Of a DNA stretch of 64,000 bases, positions 24,885-34,988 are shown one piece after another. Under the pieces are notes generated by a model. That model saw nothing but the letters and a program-made list of their open reading frames with translations. It was not told the DNA's origin and ran no database searches. Both the position numbers and the translations under genes were made by a program. Within the stretch, counting starts at the first letter, position 1, and each line of letters opens with the position of its first letter. Where the stretch lies: contig CAJNYU010000352.1 in the NCBI GenBank assembly GCA_905331475.1, positions 1 to 64,000 on the forward strand. The letters run 5' to 3'. The stretch is from Rotaria socialis. Lineage: Eukaryota; Rotifera; Eurotatoria; Philodinida; Philodinidae.

Positions 24885-27448
24885 ATGAAATTCTCTAAAA
24901 TTGCTTATAGTTTAGCAGTGGTGACTGTGCATATCTTTATAGGGCTTATCATAGATACATTGAGGTGAAGGCAAAGAAATTTTGAAAACTTGCGTAATCA
25001 TCCAAATTACTAAGTAATTTCTGATATAACTTAATTCTGAGTAGTTTAGTAATGTGGGAAACATTTTGATTTTGAAAAATCTTAACAAGAACTGCCAATC
25101 AATTGTGTTTTTCAGATTAACGGTACTTAGTCCATCAGAGCAATGAAACAATGGGTCGTGCACATACTAATAACACTGTAAGAACTTGTGTTCAAACAAA
25201 GCAATATAATTATAATTGTGTTTCTTTTTTTTTTTCAGAAATATCCTCAATATCATGACAAGTAAGATTCTTTTTGTGCTATTTCGAGGTTTATATACTC
25301 TCGTCTTTTCAACTGATAAATCTTGAAGTACTGATTATGATGGTTTTGGCTGAAACATTAAATCTTGAAAATTATTTAATAATATAAGTTTATTCTTGTT
25401 TATTCACTTTTTTTAGATCATGGTAAAGTCAAAGCACAATCTTCTGATTGTCGATGTCACCCCACTCCTTACTTTGAATCAGGCGCAACACCATGTTCTA
25501 CAAATCCTAGCTGTAAATGTTTGTGGATGACACTGACTGAACAAGGAATTTGTGCTGATACAGCAATTTCGTGTTCTAGTTTATTAGCATGTACAAATAA
25601 TGGCAAGGCATGTTCACCACCAAATACTGTATGTGTAAACAACACACGTTGTAGTGGGCCTGTCTGCTATCCTCTGGCACGAGCTTCTTCTGAACGGTGT
25701 CCATTGTCTCAAACAGATGCTATATATCCTATTCCTCGTAAGCTATTTATTTCAATATCTAACAATTTAGTGACTCGAATAGACAACTAATTAAACATAG
25801 ACTTGTTCTCACAAGCTGCTTTTCAACATATAGTATAATATGCGTAGGGTAAAAATGAAATTCAACGTGGGAATATCATGAGATATCCGCTTATTTGCAA
25901 ATGTTTAATCGACATGTTTCTTGCTTTGTTCAATCGATTCATTACCTAACGAACTATTTGATGAGTCTGTAATTAAACATCATTCTATTACAATATAAAT
26001 TCAAAAGAACAAATTATAAAAAATACTATTAACATGCGATTAGTAAGTCTTAGTCACGATAAGAAGTATTTAAAAATGATGTTTTTTTTCGATATAAATA
26101 AGTGGTCTCGCATAAAATATATGAGATTTTGTGAATATGCAATTTTTATTTAACAAGCAACATTTCTTGAACTTCATTTTATGCAGAATCTTAATAGAAT
26201 TAAAAGTTGCTGTCGAGGTTTAGCTAACTATTTTCGTGATATCGAAAAGTCACTGCAGCGATCCAAACTAAATCTAGAGTGTTGTATTTTGTCGTTTATT
26301 ATACGAGACTGTTTCTAAATGTTCACTCTTGTGTTCTATGTGCTTATTTAAGTTACTTTATAGTTAATAACATTCGAAGAGGCTCCTCTTGCTTCGATTA
26401 TACATTGATAAACAAGAAAAGCCGTTGATTTGTGATAATTTTAATTTGTCTTACAGGAGTTTCAAATATCAACACTATAAGTGGATTTTATGCACATGGA
26501 TCAAGTTTGTTAAGTAATGGTGATTTGTTAATTGCTGGTGGAAGCTCAGCTGCTGTTTTAACGCACGTATACAATCCTTCCACGGGATTGTGGAAGAGAA
26601 CTGGAAACTTGTTGGTTGCGCGTGCCTATCACACATTAACTTTACTAAGAAATGACAAAGTCTTAATTGCTGGTGGAAAGGGTGCAGACAGCATTCCAAA
26701 TAGTGTTGAGCTATACGATGCATATACAGGTCTGTGCACGATGACTGGTAGTATGAAAGAGGCAAGAGACACTCATACAGCATCTGTATTACCTAATGGT
26801 CAAGTTTTGGTTGTTGGAGGAAATAACACTATTACCAGTGTGAATACTGCCGAAATCTTTAATCCACTGTCAGAAGAGTGGACAACAATTAACAACATGA
26901 GTGTTAATCGTACCTTACATACTGCATCTATTTTAGCCAATGGAAACGTTTTGGTGGCAGGTGGAGAAACCTTGAATGGTCCTTTGAGCAGCGCAGAGGT
27001 GTATGATTTTACAACAGGACATTGGAGTAAGACTAGTGATATGAATGTTCCACGATCTCGACATACAGCAACTGTTCTAAATGATGGAAGAGTACTAATT
27101 GTCGGTGGAAGACTCTCTAAAAGTTATTATACTAGTACTACTGAGATCTATGATCCTTATACGAATCTTTGGAGCAAAACTGGAAACATGACAATTCCAC
27201 GACAAAGACATACTGCATCACTGTTAATGAGCGGGAACGTATTAGTTCTTGGAGGAATAAGTAATAGTGTCTATGTGAACACAGCTGAAGTTTATGATCC
27301 TGTGTCAGACGTTTGGTCCACAACTAGTAACATAAATAACGAGCGAGGTTACCACACAACAACAGTACTGCCAGATGGAGATGTCTTGGTAGTTGGTGGG
27401 TTAAGTAATGGAGGATTTCCGTTATGGAATAGCGAATTGTATTCGTGA
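24885..27448 (+). CDS. Membrane-anchored seven-Kelch-repeat protein
   Basis: Exons 24885-24964, 25239-25261, 25417-25737 and 26457-27448 join in frame to give 471 residues. Near the N-terminus is one hydrophobic segment (AYSLAVVTVHIFIGLII), probably a signal anchor. Exon 3 is Cys-rich (about 14 Cys). Exon 4 is seven Kelch repeats of about 47 residues, each with a DLLIAGG / KVLIAGG / QVLVVGG / NVLVAGG / RVLIVGG / NVLVLGG / DVLVVGG core, enough for one closed beta-propeller of the galactose-oxidase/Kelch type. The predicted topology puts the propeller outside the cell. Ligand unknown; the Kelch fold alone does not give a reaction, and no galactose-oxidase copper ligands were identified. The start ATG is the only in-frame one; the frame is open upstream to about 24741, so a further 5' exon is possible. 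AATAAA at 27606. Large Kelch families are common in bdelloids. Confidence 0.85.
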
Positions 27449-28419
27449 TTAATACGGATCGAATCATAATTATTTGTTTGAACGTGTACTTGAACTTTCT
27501 GCACATGCTTCTCTTGTTTATTGTTTATTATTCTAGAATTCAACTACGATATCAGTATTCTTTTTTTGCTTAGCTTGAAGCATAATCTATGTCTCTAATA
27601 ATAACAATAAAATGATACCATTAAATGCAGAGCCACCGGGCGAAAATTTTATTGTCAAATGAACAGACTAGGCAACACCCAAAAATTTTTATCTGATTCA
27701 AATATACTTGAATGTTCTTTCATAGTATATTCTTATTGTGTACGCATCGTTCGGTATATAGAAGAAATCGTTCCTTTTTCCGAATAATGGATTTGAAAAA
27801 AATCGAGGTAATAATATAAGGAAAAAAATTATTATCAGTAGTACTATATACGTATATGGGTGATTTTCGCTGCTATTGTGCAGTTTGACAAAACAACTCG
27901 AAAAAATGAAAGTGAACAGAAGAGAAAATGGGTATGTGCATTGGATAGAGCGTAGTGTGTTGTATATGAATCGTGTATTTTCCCGACTGCCAAATCTGCT
28001 CATTGCGAATAAATCAAAATCTCTTGGTATTTTAGAAATCGGAAGTATATTCACAATAAGATTTGTTAAAGTGAAGATTTTATTTACTATTAGCCTGTAT
28101 CGATGGAATTATTTTGAAAAGTAGAGTCACATAAACATAGCAATAACATTATGAGTGTATTTAAATGAATATACAACAGTATAGTACAAATGTTATGATC
28201 ACAGAAGCGTACCTTTTTAGAAGTTCGTTGTGCGACTAAGCTATTAAGAGCATGACTTTGCGATAAAACATGCGAAATAAAGTCATCATCAACATCAGTG
28301 CTTATTTCGAGAAAAACAGAGTTAACTGAAAATAAATACTTGCGTTAACTGTAGATATTGTTTCATCGGCAAAATTGTTCATGAAGAGAATACAGATGTT
28401 TAGAATAAAATGCGCAAAT
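27449..28419. other. Intergenic, nothing recognised
   Basis: A 118-codon minus-strand open frame (27698-28054) is Phe/Ile/Tyr rich and has no supporting signal, so it is not called. Confidence 0.5.
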
Positions 28420-28932
28420 CTAAAAATTTATTTTTATCAAAGCTTCTGATTCATCTGATCTATTCTTAATAAACTCTTCTCCATTTGGTTTAACAGTAAT
28501 TTCGTAAAACTTTGATGTGCCTTTAATTGTTATCAATAATGGAATAAGTCTCTTCACAGAATCGATATCTTCTTTTTGATACATATAAAGTCGAATGTTT
28601 GTGGAAGGTTGCGTTTTATTCATCAGATACTCGGCAACTTTGAACGACTCATCTGGACTTAATCAAACCACATTATCGAGTAATCTTTTAATAGTTGCAC
28701 CAATGCCATCAGCTATTCCTTTACCGTGACCACTTGAGAGGAACAGCCATCTCATCGTAATTTTTTTGTTGGTCACATAGTGCTTTAAAAAGAAAACAGT
28801 GGTTTTGTTTCTATACTGGCTTGATGGAAAATTTGATATGATATTCAGTTCGGTAATTTGTCTGTTTTCTTGTTCATTCAATAGTTCTTCTAATAAGCCA
28901 CGAATAGCTGCCCATGTGCTCTCAAGTAAGGA
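28420..28932 (-). pseudogene. Fragment of a GHGKGIADG-motif protein with in-frame stop
   Basis: One frame is open from 28932 down to 28420 except for a single TGA at 28663-28665. It carries a SQYRNKTTVFFLKHY block followed by SSGHGKGIADGIGATIKR. This arrangement resembles uncharacterised, multi-copy proteins of several invertebrates that I suspect are transposon-derived; I cannot name the family with certainty. The 5' end is missing (stop at 28933) and no intron signal explains it. Downstream of the TGA the sequence still reads as protein (PDESFKVAEYLMNKTQ, then YMYQKEDIDSVKRLIP), which argues for a recent stop. Could also be an active gene with read-through or an assembly error at the TGA. 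Confidence 0.6.
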
Positions 28933-29204
28933 TTAGACAAATATCTGATTGGTGACATAAATGCTCGCTTCGAGCGAAAAAATGACGTTCAGGTCAAGAA
29001 TGCTTAAAAACTAAACTTTCGATGAACACGCTAAACAAATAAACAGTGACGCAAATATACCGATCCCCGATCACGTCACACCACTGAAAAAACGAATTTG
29101 TAGCGGATGGATGAAACGTTCAATGCGATAAATGCTTCCGATAAATGATATCATTTTTCCTATAGAAAAAAAAACGTTTTACTTTGTGATCGAAAGTGAG
29201 AATA

Positions 29205-29260
29205 TATATACACGTATATATATATATATATATAGGGTGAGGGTGAAGGTGTGGGTGTGT
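29205..29260 (+). repeat. TA microsatellite joined to telomere-like patch
   Basis: A TA run (about 29205-29233) passes directly into GGGTGAGGGTGAAGGTGTGG. Confidence 0.8.
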
Positions 29261-29679
29261 TAAGCACTCAAATATTAGATTCAAAGCAGTATATACTGTA
29301 ACGGTATTTACCGCTACGGCTCACTTTGTATACTTTATCCTCTTCGCTGTATCCTATGTTTCTGCATTGACCTGATAAACTCTCATTGTTCTATTGCGTG
29401 ACCGTTTCCTCTTTGTCTATATCCGCCCAAGTGTGATCGCTTTCGCGTATATATGGGAATGTAACTAAAGGAAATGCACGACTAGAGATGCGCAGATGAC
29501 ACAATACACTATCATGCCGACGGGCATAGGCGACACTCTCTATGTTCATCACATATACGACGCGTTTCGATCGGAGCTTCTTCAAATCATCATCAAGTAT
29601 CTTCAGAATCTGATACTACATTAGAAAATAAAGTTAGAAGAAATAACTTATATATAGTTAATTTTGAAATCTGATATTA

Positions 29680-29745
29680 GATTTTGAAGATACCTGATGA
29701 GTCCCTTAAGCAAGGACGAAACGTCATGTTATGCTTTGAATCTTT
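29680..29745 (+). ncRNA. Hammerhead-ribozyme-like core, type I candidate
   Basis: CTGATGA (29694-29700), GTCC (29701-29704), a 9-base loop, GGAC (29714-29717) and GAAA (29718-29721) reproduce the conserved hammerhead core: CUGAUGA, a 4-bp stem II, then GAA-A. The flanks AGATTTTGAAGATA and TTATGCTTTGAATCT can pair at about 11 of 15 positions as an interrupted stem I. Stem III would be only AC/GU with loop GTCAT and cleavage after GTT, which is minimal and not optimal. Hammerheads with very short stem III are known in Penelope-like retroelements. A degenerate inverted partner, sharing TGAAGATACYTGATGA, is on the minus strand at about 29585-29615. Core is seen; activity and element identity are inferred. 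Confidence 0.5.
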
Positions 29746-29753
29746 GATTGATT

Positions 29754-29772
29754 GACACCCTCACACCCTCAA
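29754..29772 (-). repeat. Telomere-like patch at a gag breakpoint
   Basis: On the minus strand the gag reading TCATCTTGA runs directly into GGGTGTGAGGGTGTC. The retrotransposon homology stops here. Confidence 0.7.
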
Positions 29773-29928
29773 GATGATGGTCCTTGATTTTTCAATTTCA
29801 AGTTGACAAACCATTGTGAAGCAGTACCACCTAATAAACTCACAGCTAGCGAGATTTTCTCATCGTCAACAATGCATCGATTTTTCATAATTTCCTCTAA
29901 TGCTATCAACCAGGTAATGACATTTTCG

Positions 29929-30156
29929 CAAGGGAGAAACATGATACTTTTGTACTTTAAAGTACGGTAAAGTACGGTAAAGTACCTTAAAGTATCTTAA
30001 AGTATCTTAAAGTACTTCAAAGTACGGTAAAGTACGGTGAAGTACGGTGAAGTACGGTGAAGTACCGCAAAGTACGGTGAAGTACGGTGAAGTACCGCAA
30101 AGTACGGTGAAGTATCTTAAAGTACGTAAAGTATGAAGTATTATGTTTCCCCCTTA
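29929..30156. mobile_element. 228-bp hAT-like MITE made of 10-bp tandem repeats
   Basis: Termini CAAGGGAGAAACATGATACT and, reverse-complemented, TAAGGGGGAAACATAATACT match at 17 of 20 positions and fit the YARNG hAT start. Flanks CATTTTCG (29921-29928) and CATTTTCT (30157-30164) are an 8-bp target duplication with one mismatch. The inside is about 18 units of a 10-bp repeat (AAAGTACGGT and variants). Removing it restores continuity of the gag segment, so it inserted into the gag relic. Confidence 0.85.
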
Positions 30157-30243
30157 CATTTTCTTCACTTGTTCCATTGTATTCTTTCAGTTTAACATTT
30201 ATCTTGTTAACTGATCGTGATGGTGTATCAGTCGATGAATGAA

Positions 30244-30336
30244 GTGGTGGTGTTGTTGATGATTGTAGAAGCAGTGGTGTTGTTGATGATTGTAGAAGCA
30301 GTGGTGTTGTTGATGATTGTAGAAGCAGTGGTGTTG
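30244..30336. repeat. 27-bp coding minisatellite, about 3.4 units
   Basis: Exact copies of a 27-bp unit beginning GTGGTGTTGTTGATGATTGT. It lies in the linker of the gag fragment, where in the gag frame it encodes a repeated PLLLQSSTT. Confidence 0.85.
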
Positions 30337-30888
30337 AAAAAAGTGCCTGTTAAGCTTGAGCTTGTATTTATTTTCGTTTTTCATGCATTTCTTCGATAAT
30401 GATAGCGTTCATTTGAATTACTCGCTCCAGTAAATTTTCTAAATTTGTACCTTCAATCGGCATTTTTCGCTGCTACAAAATGTTAGCTTTTGCTAAAGAA
30501 TCGTTTTATTGTTAACAGAAAAACAGAGACACGATCAAGAGAGCAGTAACAATTCAACTGACTTTCACAGAACAACGTGATTAACCCTCTCCTCTTTTTC
30601 GCGCCTTTTCTATCCAATAACACTAGTAAATTGAAATCTAATTGGCAGAGTCGAGATAAGAAAGACTGGAAAAAATGGTAGAGTAAGAATAAAATGAACG
30701 ACTAATTGAAGTAGAAGCATTCGTATTAGTTGACTGTCAGTGCAGCAATGCATTGCTGCGACAAATAATTTCCAACTCACTTGCATTGTAGATAGTAAAC
30801 AAGTCAAAAACTATCTTGAGGATGTGGATGCAATAATGACGAGCATTACTTATTCAATTAGCATTAACACTTGTTTGAATACTGTATC

Positions 30889-30953
30889 AATATGTGAGTG
30901 TGCGGGTGATGACATATCAAAACAGCAAAGATCCACATCCACACCCCACCCTT
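30889..30953. repeat. Telomere-like inverted pair, degenerate
   Basis: GTGAGTGTGCGGGTG is followed 25 bp later by CCACATCCACACCCCACCC. Confidence 0.6.
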
Positions 30954-31805
30954 TGATTGTGCGTTTAAGTTTTGAAAATGAGCAAAAAAAGAACGTGTGA
31001 ATGATTATCAAACACTTCAAAACCAAGCATTCACCGAAAATTGAAAAAGTTCTTATATCAAAACTACACAATAATGTCGAAAATTGTTAAACAGAATAAA
31101 ATTTTATCTAATGTCAATAAATTATTGTATTCATAGATGTTTTAATGCAGAAAGATAAAAACAAATACTACAGTATTTATTCATAAGAGAACTTTGCTGC
31201 ATTACAATTGCTCAGAAATAAATATCGTAATTTCTGGTGAAAAAAATAAACATTTTTAATCCAACCGAAACATCATTTCCCCACTAGATGCTTTGCTTGT
31301 ATTTTCGATTTCAAGTATCGATGAAAATAGAAGCTTGAAGTAAAAAATTGTAAAATACAAAAAGGGTTAATAGATTTTAATGTTGTGCTAATGAAAAATA
31401 TTGCCTGTGCTCATGAAAGTGTCTTTTCAACACACTTATGAACGATTAGCAGACTGACAACAATTCTTTAATGCATAAGAATATGAGAAATATTCAAATG
31501 AGAAAAATGATAATATAACGGTGTGAGTGTGTTGAAACATCGTCATAATCAATGAATCACAATAAATCCTTAATAAATAAATAAATTCAGATAAGCCCTC
31601 GCGGTATAATATACCATACATTTGAGAATGATCGTTTTCTTTCTTTATTTCATAAAAGAAAAATAATCAATTAAAAGACGAATCATAGAACTTATATGTC
31701 ATCTTACTATTGATATTTAGTTTTATTACAGAATTCAAGGTTATTGATCCACTGATAATGGAATATAAAAAAAAGCATTTGATTAATGCTTTATTTTGTG
31801 AAGCT
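30954..31805. other. Intergenic, nothing recognised
   Basis: AT-rich, no supported gene or repeat. Confidence 0.5.
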
Positions 31806-31895
31806 GACATATATTTTCTAGGAAAATGGTGAGTGTAAGTTTTAAGGCAAGGTTCTTAGTTGCACCCCACCCAACCCGCTCCCTCTAACAGATAA
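31806..31895 (+). repeat. Left-end fragment of the hairpin-ended element family
   Basis: CTGACATATATTTTCTAGG and AAAATGGTGAGTGTAAG match 14027-14065, followed by the C-rich spacer. The right end is missing here. Confidence 0.6.
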
Positions 31896-32229
31896 ATAAA
31901 TTCAGTGCTCACATCCAGCAGTTCGACCGATTCTTGTCTTAAATCAACAAGTCGACTAGTAAAGCACTCAGATCGACGTCACTTACTCGATATTTGGTAA
32001 CATCTCGAGTCCATTTCATGCCATGTTTATCGCTTCGCGTTCGTTTAGCAAGATGAATAAATCACGAACCAAAATCGAAGAAAAAAATAACAATGTTCAC
32101 AGAGAAACAAGTGAAACTTTCGAGAATACTAATATAAATGTATACATGGAATGCTTTCTGTTTAAATTTCTACTTTTTAATCAAGAGAAAGTTCGATTAT
32201 TCAAAAATATTCTTTAATATATGTAGAAA

Positions 32230-32730
32230 ATGAGTTCTACGCTACCAATCTCATCAACTGTCCGAAAGAGATCTAATACAAACATCATTACCGGTGAAGA
32301 ATTAATCAGTGAGTCAACTGTTCTCTTATGTTCTTTTTATTATATAAAAAGCGCTTCTGTTTTAACAATAATTTTTACTAGGCTCAATGAACTTGGTTTC
32401 CGTTACGTTTTTTTCATTATAGTTCGACTTCAAATGATCACTACGTTTGTGATATAGACTAAAACATGTAACAACACTTATCTAAGTGTTGATTTCAGTT
32501 TATTTCTGATGATGACATTATTTTAAATTACTCGATTGTGCATTTTCTTTGTAGAGTCGGTTTTTTTGTATGTCAAAGAATCTGAAGAGCCAGCAGCTGT
32601 TAAAAACAATTTCTTCAGCAATGAAAAAATATCAAATTTGATGACAAAGAAACTGACGGTTATTTTACTTGAATTTCCCAACTCAAACAGTGCGGTCCAC
32701 ATACGGCCGTTTACAATGAAAATACGATAA
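32230..32730 (+). CDS. Possible small two-exon gene, unknown
   Basis: ATG at 32230 opens 26 codons (MSSTLPISSTVRKRSNTNII) to a good donor (GTGAGT at 32309). The acceptor TTTGTAG ending at 32554 resumes the frame through SVFLYVKESEEPAAVKNNFF to a stop at 32728-32730, giving 84 residues. No domain recognised. The splice signals and the charged, non-hydrophobic composition favour a real exon, but it may be a decayed remnant; an overlapping minus-strand open frame (32523-32894) is an alternative. Confidence 0.3.
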
Positions 32731-33401
32731 ATAAACGGACTGCATGGGTTAAAATACTTGATGCAGTTACACGGCCGTAAACTAGCCGTTCTTTCATCGT
32801 TTGCTGACGAAAAGCAGACCTTCAACGTATTCCGTTTTGATCGACCAGGACTGTCAAGCCTGATGCAGCGCAACCGCAGATTGTTATCAGTCACGTGTTA
32901 CAAGCTCTGCCTGGAGTAAGTGAATGATCAAGATGAATTTGTTCTGTGTCTACTTTTCCATGTATATATACGTATATTATAATATTTGTTTCAAATTTTT
33001 CTGCCGTTATTTATTCGATACTTGTATAAAAATGACATTCTATCTTCTGTATCCTGTCCTTATTTTCAAAATATAGCTTTCACCAGGGATCTATGCCATA
33101 ATGATACCTGCCTTTTGAATTCATATTGATCTCACGAAAAGGTCTCAGTGCGGCTAGTGAAATGTAAAAATGGTTCAAGGTGCGTGTGTGGGCATAGGTC
33201 TTATGCTAAGCAAGGCAAGCCACACCAATTTTTGTTGTCAATCGATCTTTACAATGATCGCGTGTATTCGAATTTTGGGCCTGTATATATTGATTGTCTT
33301 CTTTCATAGTAATTCCACAGAAAATTTTCGTTCCACGGTTAAATTGGTCACAGACCGTGGTGCAGGACGAGGTAGAGATGTTGTCGTTCACGATCTGTAC
33401 G

Positions 33402-33442
33402 GATGTGGGTAAACAAAGATATGAATCCACCACCCACACCCT
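33402..33442. repeat. Telomere-like inverted pair, short
   Basis: GGATGTGGGT then CCACCCACACCCTA 18 bp later. Confidence 0.6.
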
Positions 33443-33526
33443 AATCTCTCATTTTGTATTCGATATAAAACAATGTTCAAATAATGCATTTTTATTTGTC
33501 CCACAATATATATTTACAAAAGAAAA

Positions 33527-33665
33527 AGAAACAAAGGGTTTGGGTGTGGGTGTGGGTGTGGGTGACTTTGGGTATTTAGATGAAGAGTCGCACCTAAACT
33601 CTCTGCCCAAACACCCACATCGACACCCACACCAACACCCACACTCACACCCACACCCCTTGTTT
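33527..33665. repeat. Telomere-like inverted pair with matching outer ends
   Basis: GGGTTTGGGTGTGGGTGTGG and three more units face CCCACACCAACACCCACACT and neighbours across about 40 bp. The outermost bases also match as inverted repeats (AAACAAAGGGT on the left; AAACAAGGGGT when the right end is reverse-complemented), so this behaves as a discrete fold-back unit of about 135 bp. No target duplication found. Confidence 0.8.
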
Positions 33666-33800
33666 AGACTTTATTTTTTGTTAGGCGAAGCACAGACACT
33701 TTGACAATTATTTGTTCTTTTGTTAAAGACAACATTACAGACTAAACTAGCACGTCTCAAAGCCAGTTTCCTTCTTGCTTTTCGTTTTTTTCGTTGCAAC

Positions 33801-34019
33801 TAGAGGTGTCAGCCGTACGGCTGAGCCGCCGCAGTCACCAAATTACTGATAATTTTAAGAATTTTGGGGAGTTGCCGCTGCAAGAGATAAAAATTTTTGA
33901 TAGCGTCATCCGTCACCGCTGAGGACATTACTCATTCAAATAAGGAGCCACTGGAAATCTTTAAAAAATTGAAAATTGTTGCCCGCCGTCGCCGTTCAAT
34001 CCTTCGGCTGACACCTCTA
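33801..34019. mobile_element. 219-bp hAT MITE
   Basis: Perfect 15-bp terminal inverted repeats TAGAGGTGTCAGCCG; flanking 8-bp duplication GTTGCAAC (33793-33800) and GTTGCGAC (34020-34027), one mismatch. No coding capacity. It is more G/C rich (GCCGCCG words) than the flanks. Confidence 0.92.
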
Positions 34020-34027
34020 GTTGCGAC

Positions 34028-34988
34028 GAATCATAAAAATAAATAATGTTAATATTTTATTTTGAACTTGATATTAAACTAGATAAAAAAAAGAAAAGAA
34101 ATATACAAATACTGTAGTTACACTTGCGTTCAATTTGTTTTTTTGTAATGGATTTAAATGATACCTATAGCTACCTTTGATTTTGACTTCTTGGATTTAT
34201 ATAATGAAAGGTAGCTATTTATATGAATGATATTCACAGTACTTTTAGATTAATGTTGAATTATATAAATATTAAGAATTAATAAAATGGATGATACTTA
34301 TTGTCTACTGACCCCCACACCCTCATGCCAATATTTTTTTATCTATGTTTTAATCAGTATGCAAAATATGAAACATAAGTAAAAGATATCTATTGATTCA
34401 TTATTTTCATTTGCCTAATCTATTATACAACGAATTCATTGAGTAAGACAGTCAATGAGCCAGGAAATTTCTTCCAATTCAACCTATCAGTTTTAGATTA
34501 TTACTCACAAAAATTAAATATAGTTTCGTATATTGCCTGTAAGAATCAAACTATTAGCTACCGTGAACAATTCACTTGTGTGTAATAAACTTATGAAAAA
34601 TAAAAAAGTAATTTATCGACAACCATCTCATCAACGAATATGCATCGGCTACCCCATGATGTATAAACTAAAACTGTTCGTTATCGATCAATATTGAATA
34701 ATACCAATGTGAGTTGAAGCATTAGTAGAGAAAACGTAGACATTCATTGTTAAGTCTTAAGCTCTAGAAATAATTCAATTTCGTATTCTAATATTTTTTT
34801 TTCTTCAACTTAAAAGTCTAAAAAATTCATTAGATTACAGTTTATTTATAATTAGAAATATATAATCTAGTTATCGAGTATAAAAAGAAGTTTGGCATAA
34901 CATATTGATCCAAATGACACACAAATAATCATAAGAAATTAGGAGAAATTGTAAATCATTTTTTTTTCTCTAAAAAAATAAAAGTGTA
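34028..34988. other. Intergenic, contains 3' flank of the CLIP-like gene
   Basis: A short CCCCCACACCCTC telomere-like patch at about 34310-34323. Otherwise AT-rich with nothing recognised. Confidence 0.5.

Larger units (their letters stand above)
29769..30463 (-). pseudogene. LTR-retrotransposon gag fragment, disrupted
   Basis: The minus strand starts with ATG at 30461-30463 (MPIEGTNLENLLERVIQMN), is then shifted and shortened, continues through a Pro/Leu/Gln/Ser/Thr linker made of 27-bp repeats, then DTPSRSVNKINVKLKEYNGT, and, after a 228-bp insertion, WLIALEEIMKN, DDEKISLAVSLLGG and ASQWFVNLKLKN, the pattern of the Retrotrans_gag domain. It ends at a stop where telomere-like DNA begins. 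Gag would form the particle of a Ty3/Gypsy-type element; no protease, RT or LTR is found here. Broken by frameshifts, an insertion and truncation, so certainly non-functional. Confidence 0.8.

Noticed and set aside
26475-26783. 102-codon minus-strand open frame in the Kelch gene
   Set aside because: Antisense shadow of the Kelch coding exon.
27698-28054. 118-codon minus-strand open frame
   Set aside because: Hydrophobic, low complexity, no signals.
30217-30399. Plus-strand Val/Leu-rich open frame
   Set aside because: It is the translation of the 27-bp minisatellite on the strand opposite to gag.
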